Position numbers and translations under genes: made by a program. A DNA stretch of 64,000 bases from Lujinxingia vulgaris. Its GTDB lineage: Bacteria; Myxococcota_A; Bradymonadia; Bradymonadales; Bradymonadaceae. Each line of letters starts with the position of its first letter. The stretch's first letter is position 1. The stretch is taken from contig NZ_VOSM01000002.1 in the NCBI RefSeq assembly GCF_007997015.1, positions 620,001-684,000 on the forward strand, in the 5' to 3' direction. Positions 60,460-64,000 of this stretch are shown one piece after another. The notes below the pieces were generated by a model, which saw only the letters and a list, made by a program, of their open reading frames with translations, did no database searches and was not told the origin of the DNA.

Positions 60460-60511
60460 GTCAAAGTCCTGTGAAAGCGTTGATTCGTATCACAAGGCGC
60501 CGGGGCACCTT

Positions 60512-61153
60512 TCAGATCAGGTAGACGAAGGTGAAGACGAGAATCCACACCAGGTCAACGAAGTGCCAGTAGAGCCCGGCGATCTCGACCACCGAGGTGT
60601 CGTCTTTGGTGATCTTCCCGCTGCGCAGGCCCAGGTAGATGATCAGGTTGTAGATCACACCCACCGAGACGTGCAGGCCGTGGAAACCGGTCAGGATGAA
60701 GAAGGTCGCCGCGAAGTTCACGCTGTAGGCGGCCTCGTAGCCCTCATCGAAGAGGTAGGGCCACATGTCCATGATCAGGTGGGTCCACTCAAAGCCCTGG
60801 ATGCCCAGGAAGACCAGTCCGCCGAAGATGGTGAAGAGCATCCACTTCTTGGCGCGCTCCATATTGCCGCGCATCTGCTCGGCGAGCACGTGGACCATCG
60901 AGACACTGGAGCAGATCAGGATGAAGGTGTTGAGCGCGGTGAGCTGAATGCCGGTGAAACCGAACGCTTCGATGGGAAGCGGCCAGTCGCTGCCGGGCGT
61001 CCAGCGCAGGCGGGCGTAGCCAGCGAGCAGGCCGGCGAAGGTCATGGCGTCCATGACCAGAAATGCCCACATGCCCAGCTTGCCGTTGGATACACCCAAC
61101 GACTCTTCACCGACCATGGAGTCTGCCGCAAGGGAGGCGTTTTGTGATGCCAT
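60512..61153 (-). CDS. coxC: Cytochrome c oxidase subunit III
   Basis: A 213-residue subunit III with five TMs. Recognisable pieces: 'NGKLGMWAFLVMDAMTFAGL' near 23-42, 'LGIQGFEWTHLI' and 'TFFILTGFHGLHVSVGVIYN', and 'AGLYWHFVDLVWILVFTFVY' at the C-terminus (WHFVD signature). GAGGTCCTTGAA precedes the ATG. It follows coxA by 89 bp with a hairpin in between. Confidence 0.94.
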   Translation of the reverse strand: MASQNASLAADSMVGEESLGVSNGKLGMWAFLVMDAMTFAGLLAGYARLRWTPGSDWPLPIEAFGFTGIQLTALNTFILICSSVSMVHVLAEQMRGNMERAKKWMLFTIFGGLVFLGIQGFEWTHLIMDMWPYLFDEGYEAAYSVNFAATFFILTGFHGLHVSVGVIYNLIIYLGLRSGKITKDDTSVVEIAGLYWHFVDLVWILVFTFVYLI

Positions 61154-61204
61154 TTCAAGGACCTCTTAAGTCAATAGCTTAAATCAGGTGAGACCGAGGT
61201 GAGA

Positions 61205-61228
61205 GGCGCCGCGTAGTTGAGCGGCGCC
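61205..61228 (-). other. Hairpin between coxA and coxC
   Basis: Perfect 8-bp inverted repeat GGCGCCGC ... GCGGCGCC with an 8-nt loop, no T-tract. It may be an mRNA-stability or partial attenuation hairpin setting different levels of coxA and coxC. Confidence 0.55.
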
Positions 61229-61242
61229 GCCCCCTGCGAAGA

Positions 61243-62913
61243 TCAGTCGTCGTAGCGATGCCACAGGCCGCCGGGCTGGTCGGGGCCGACGTGCTGGCGA
61301 ATCAGCGGCTTCCAGTAGGGCTCATGGTGGAAGTTGTGGTGATCCGGCGGCGAGGTGATTTGCCACTCAAGCGTAAAGCCGTCCTTCCAGGCGTTGCCCT
61401 CGGCAATCTTACCGTTGCGCATGCTCCAGAGCATGTTGGCGATGAAGATGAACTGCGCCAGGAAGAGGACCACCGAGCCGACCGAGGAGACCATGTTGGC
61501 CAGCTCGAACGCCGGATCGTAGTCGTAATAGCGGCGCGGCATACCCTTCATGCCCAGCCAGTGCTGCACGAAGAAGGTCACGTTGATGAAGATGGCCGTC
61601 AGCCAGAAGTGCACCTTGCCGAGCAGCTCGTTGTAGAAGCGGCCGGTGATCTTCGGGAACCAGAAGTACACGCCGGCAAAGGCAGTCATCAGCGAGCCGG
61701 CCACGAGCACATAGTGGATGTGGGCGACGACGTAGTAGGTGTCGTGAAGCTGGATGTCGACCGGCACGCTGGCCAGCACAACCCCGGAGAGACCGCCGAT
61801 GGTGAACATCGCCAGGAACCCGGTGGCGTAGAGCATCGGGGTATCGAATTTGATCGAGCCGCCCCACATCGTGGCAAGCCAGCTGAAGATCTTGATGCCG
61901 GTGGGCACCGCGATGAGCATGGTGAGGAACATAAAGCCCACGCGAATCTCAAGTGCGATACCGGTGGCGAACATGTGGTGCGCCCAGACCAGGAAGCCGA
62001 GCACCGCGATGGCGATCATCGACCAGACCATCAGCACATAACCGAAGATGTGCTTGCGGCTGAACACGGTGATCACTTCGCTGACCATGCCGAAGCCGGG
62101 CAGGATCATGATGTACACGGCCGGGTGGGAGTAGAACCAGAAGAGGTGCTGGTAGAGGATCGGGTCACCACCGCCGGCCGGATTGAAGAAGTAGAAGACG
62201 CCGGGGAACATACGCTCGAAGGTGAGCATCAGCAGCGCGCTGGTGAGTACCGGGGTGGCCGCCAGGATCAGGAAGCTGGTGACGGTCATCGCCCAGGTGA
62301 AGAGCGGCAGCTGGAACATCTTCATGCCCTTGCAGCGCATGTTGAAGACGGTCGCAAGGAAGTTGACCGCACCCAGCGTCGAGCTCACGCCGACGAGAAT
62401 CAGGCCGATAACCCAGAAGTCCGCACCCCAGATGGGAGAGTAGACCGAGTTGGAGAGCGGCGGGTACGCCGTCCAGCCGAACTCAGGCAGGCTGTTCATG
62501 AAGAAGCCGGCAAAGGTCAGGATGGCCGCCGGGGGCAGGATCCAGAACGCCGCCAGGTTCAGCTTGGGGAAGGCCATGTCGGGCGCGCCGATCTGGATAG
62601 GCACCACGAAGTTGGCCACCCCGGTAAATGCCGGGATGATAAAGAAGAAGATCATCGCGGTGGCGTGCATCCCCGGAAGCGCGTTGTAGAAGGACGCGTC
62701 GGTGATGATGTGCGGGCCGTGTGCGGCCAGCTCCAACCGGATGATGACTGAGAGGATGCCGCCCCAGAGCGCCATAAAGGTGGCGAAGAGCAGGTAGAGC
62801 ACCCCGATACGCTTGGCGTCCGTCGTGCACATCCATTCCTTGAGGTAGACCCACAGGGAGGTCTTGGCCTCTTCGGAGAGAGGAGACAGGTAACCTTTGG
62901 CCTTGATTTCCAT
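61243..62913 (-). CDS. coxA: Cytochrome c oxidase subunit I (A2-type)
   Basis: A 556-residue heme-copper oxidase subunit I with 12 TMs. Heme and CuB ligands are visible: '[20 protein letters not shown]' (low-spin heme), '[20 protein letters not shown]' (CuB His with Tyr cross-link), '[10 protein letters not shown]' (CuB pair) and '[20 protein letters not shown]' (heme a3 axial). YSHP in place of GHPEV is the A2-subfamily mark: the Glu of the D-channel is absent and Tyr-Ser substitutes. Together with CoxB cytochrome c this gives a caa3-type oxidase. ATG 62913 is chosen over 62946. GCGAGGCATC lies upstream. Confidence 0.95.
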   Translation of the reverse strand: MEIKAKGYLSPLSEEAKTSLWVYLKEWMCTTDAKRIGVLYLLFATFMALWGGILSVIIRLELAAHGPHIITDASFYNALPGMHATAMIFFFIIPAFTGVANFVVPIQIGAPDMAFPKLNLAAFWILPPAAILTFAGFFMNSLPEFGWTAYPPLSNSVYSPIWGADFWVIGLILVGVSSTLGAVNFLATVFNMRCKGMKMFQLPLFTWAMTVTSFLILAATPVLTSALLMLTFERMFPGVFYFFNPAGGGDPILYQHLFWFYSHPAVYIMILPGFGMVSEVITVFSRKHIFGYVLMVWSMIAIAVLGFLVWAHHMFATGIALEIRVGFMFLTMLIAVPTGIKIFSWLATMWGGSIKFDTPMLYATGFLAMFTIGGLSGVVLASVPVDIQLHDTYYVVAHIHYVLVAGSLMTAFAGVYFWFPKITGRFYNELLGKVHFWLTAIFINVTFFVQHWLGMKGMPRRYYDYDPAFELANMVSSVGSVVLFLAQFIFIANMLWSMRNGKIAEGNAWKDGFTLEWQITSPPDHHNFHHEPYWKPLIRQHVGPDQPGGLWHRYDD

Positions 62914-62946
62914 GATGCGATGCCTCGCCGCTTTTTTAGCCTGCAT

Positions 62947-63006
62947 GGGGAGCCGGGGGCTCCCCCAAGTGTAAGTCTATCGATAGGGCGCCCTCAGCGG
63001 GCGCCA
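62947..63006 (-). other. Two hairpins between coxB and coxA
   Basis: GGGGAGCC-GGG-GGCTCCCC (about 62947-62965) and GGCGCC-type 7-bp stem (about 62988-63006). Neither has a T-tract. They may set mRNA stability across the coxB-coxA junction. Confidence 0.5.
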
Positions 63007-63018
63007 AACTCAATCGTA

Positions 63019-64000
63019 TCAGTTCATGTCGCGTCGGATCCGCTCGATGTCGCCGGGCTGCACCGGATCGCTCTCGTTGCCGAAGGAGCCGCGCAGGTAG
63101 GTGAGCAACGAGGCCAGCTGGAAGTCGGTCATGGAGCGAGCCACCGGGGTCTTCTCGCCAGGCCACTGGTCGCTGTCGGCGCCCTTAATGAGAAGCTCAG
63201 CGAGTGCGGCGACGTCGCCGTTGACCTTGCTGTTGCCGGCCAGCGAGGGGATGTAGTCGGGGCCTTGCCCGTCGCGACCGTGGCAGCTGACGCAGCTCTC
63301 AAAGATGCGCTCGCCAGCGGCCATCAGATCCGGGGTCGGGGTCGGCTCGACGCCGCCAGCCGGGAAGGGCGGAAGGCCCAGAGATTCGCGCACTCGAGCA
63401 ACATCCTCGTCGGTGACCTCACCGCCGGCGTTACCCCAGCTGAGACGCTCGTGGTTGACGACGGCAGTGACTTCCGCGTCGTTGAGGATCTGACCGAAGG
63501 CCGGCATCACGCCTTTGCCCTGCAGTACGAGCTGGATGTGGGAGTCTTTCTGACCCTCTTCGACAACGCGGGCCGCACCCACGAGGGTGGGGAACTGGTC
63601 GCCCTGGCCCTGGCCGCTCTCACCGTGGCAGGTGGCGCAGCGCGCGGCGAAGACGTCGGGGCCGTTGGCTTCGGTCACCGCGTTCTGCATATCGAAGACC
63701 CACTGGCGGAAGCTCGACGGCGTCATGACCACCGCGCGGAAGTACATGTCCCAGTGGCCCAGACCGCAGAGCTCGGTGCAGGTGCCCTGGTATTCGATGG
63801 CGCTGTACTTCGCGTAAGGAGAGACCTCTTCGACGGTACGCGAGCGGCCCAGGTAGGTGACGCGACGCTCAAGGCCGGAGGTGTTTTTGGCGGTGGCGTC
63901 CGGACGGGTTTGCATGAAGTCCGGACGGGTCGTCACGTACTCGCGCTCCTGACGTTCTACGGTGGCGAACTCATCGACGCGAACCTGATTGACCGGGCCG
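63019..64000 (-). CDS. coxB: Cytochrome c oxidase subunit II fused to two cytochrome c domains (partial)
   Basis: The C-terminal about 326 residues of subunit II; the TM part lies beyond the window. The CuA site is in 'CTELCGLGHWDMYF' near the start of the visible part. After a linker come two class I cytochrome c domains with heme motifs 'CATCHGESGQG' and 'CVSCHGRDGQGP'; axial Met in 'GVMPAFG' for the first. The fusion allows direct electron transfer from cytochrome c to CuA, as in caa3 oxidases, but most of these carry one domain. The frame is open to the window edge, so the start lies outside. Confidence 0.93.
   Translation of the reverse strand, partial: GPVNQVRVDEFATVERQEREYVTTRPDFMQTRPDATAKNTSGLERRVTYLGRSRTVEEVSPYAKYSAIEYQGTCTELCGLGHWDMYFRAVVMTPSSFRQWVFDMQNAVTEANGPDVFAARCATCHGESGQGQGDQFPTLVGAARVVEEGQKDSHIQLVLQGKGVMPAFGQILNDAEVTAVVNHERLSWGNAGGEVTDEDVARVRESLGLPPFPAGGVEPTPTPDLMAAGERIFESCVSCHGRDGQGPDYIPSLAGNSKVNGDVAALAELLIKGADSDQWPGEKTPVARSMTDFQLASLLTYLRGSFGNESDPVQPGDIERIRRDMN

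Noticed and set aside
61258-62751. 497-codon plus-strand frame antisense to coxA
   Set aside because: His/Asp/Arg-rich composition is the complement of a membrane protein; coxA motifs are unambiguous.

Overview
The window is a GC-rich, gene-dense bacterial chromosome segment with short intergenic gaps and many stop/start overlaps. It carries Hanks-type Ser/Thr kinases with N-terminal zinc-ribbon or C-terminal PEGA modules, many TPR and PEGA periplasmic proteins, lipoproteins, a Cys-rich lipoprotein, an Omp85 protein and an A2-type caa3 cytochrome oxidase. This points to a Gram-negative, aerobic, delta-proteobacteria-like organism; Bradymonadota or Myxococcota is my inference from gene style, not proven. 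I saw no plasmid, phage, IS, CRISPR, tRNA or rRNA signal, so this looks like ordinary chromosome with unusual protein architectures.

Layout. 1-4.7 kb: the 5' part of RNase J (minus), a possible small secreted protein, then a plus-strand unit of an NfeD/YqiJ-like OB-fold membrane protein and two SPFH/flotillin-like paralogues, closed by a strong terminator. 4.95-15 kb: a minus-strand aerotolerance-type (Bat) operon, moxR - DUF58 - DUF4381-like - batA - batB/C fusion - batD/E fusion, with ATGA or TGATG overlaps. 15-20.6 kb: RNase HI with a novel N-terminus, a 465-bp gap with repeated palindromes, a caspase-like protease with three beta-sandwich repeats, and a plus-strand hisZ-hisG pair whose HisG has lost the recognisable PRPP loop. 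20.7-29.6 kb: a 1,939-residue TPR lipoprotein, a solitary unknown protein, a rhodanese-fold protein without its catalytic Cys, a TPR-PEGA membrane protein and a mini membrane protein. 29.6-36.2 kb: a minus-strand run of TPR protein - kinase - kinase - Omp85 lipoprotein. 36.4-38.9 kb: an SLC12-like cation/chloride transporter.

38.96-51.3 kb holds a second minus-strand MoxR module: an AsmA-like/GT51 peptidoglycan glycosyltransferase fusion, a coiled-coil membrane protein, moxR, DUF58 and two large VWA membrane proteins. 51.4-57.3 kb: a Cys-rich lipoprotein, a phasin-like helical protein, a secreted protein, surE-apt, and another periplasmic/membrane hypothetical protein. 57.3-64 kb: respiratory oxidase genes on the minus strand, coxB (with two cytochrome c domains) - coxA - coxC - coxD, then after a terminator ctaB - ctaG - a 56-residue membrane protein - SURF1.

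The strongest themes are two separate MoxR/VWA envelope modules, multi-domain fusions (BatB/C-PPC, BatD/E, AsmA-GT51, CoxB-cyt c2), and a shared architecture of TPR-like proteins ending in a hydrophobic hairpin plus a Gly-rich tail with terminal Phe. No wholly new system is proven. The best candidates for one are the AsmA-GT51/MoxR module, the degenerate HisG, and the caspase with its repeat-bearing upstream gap.
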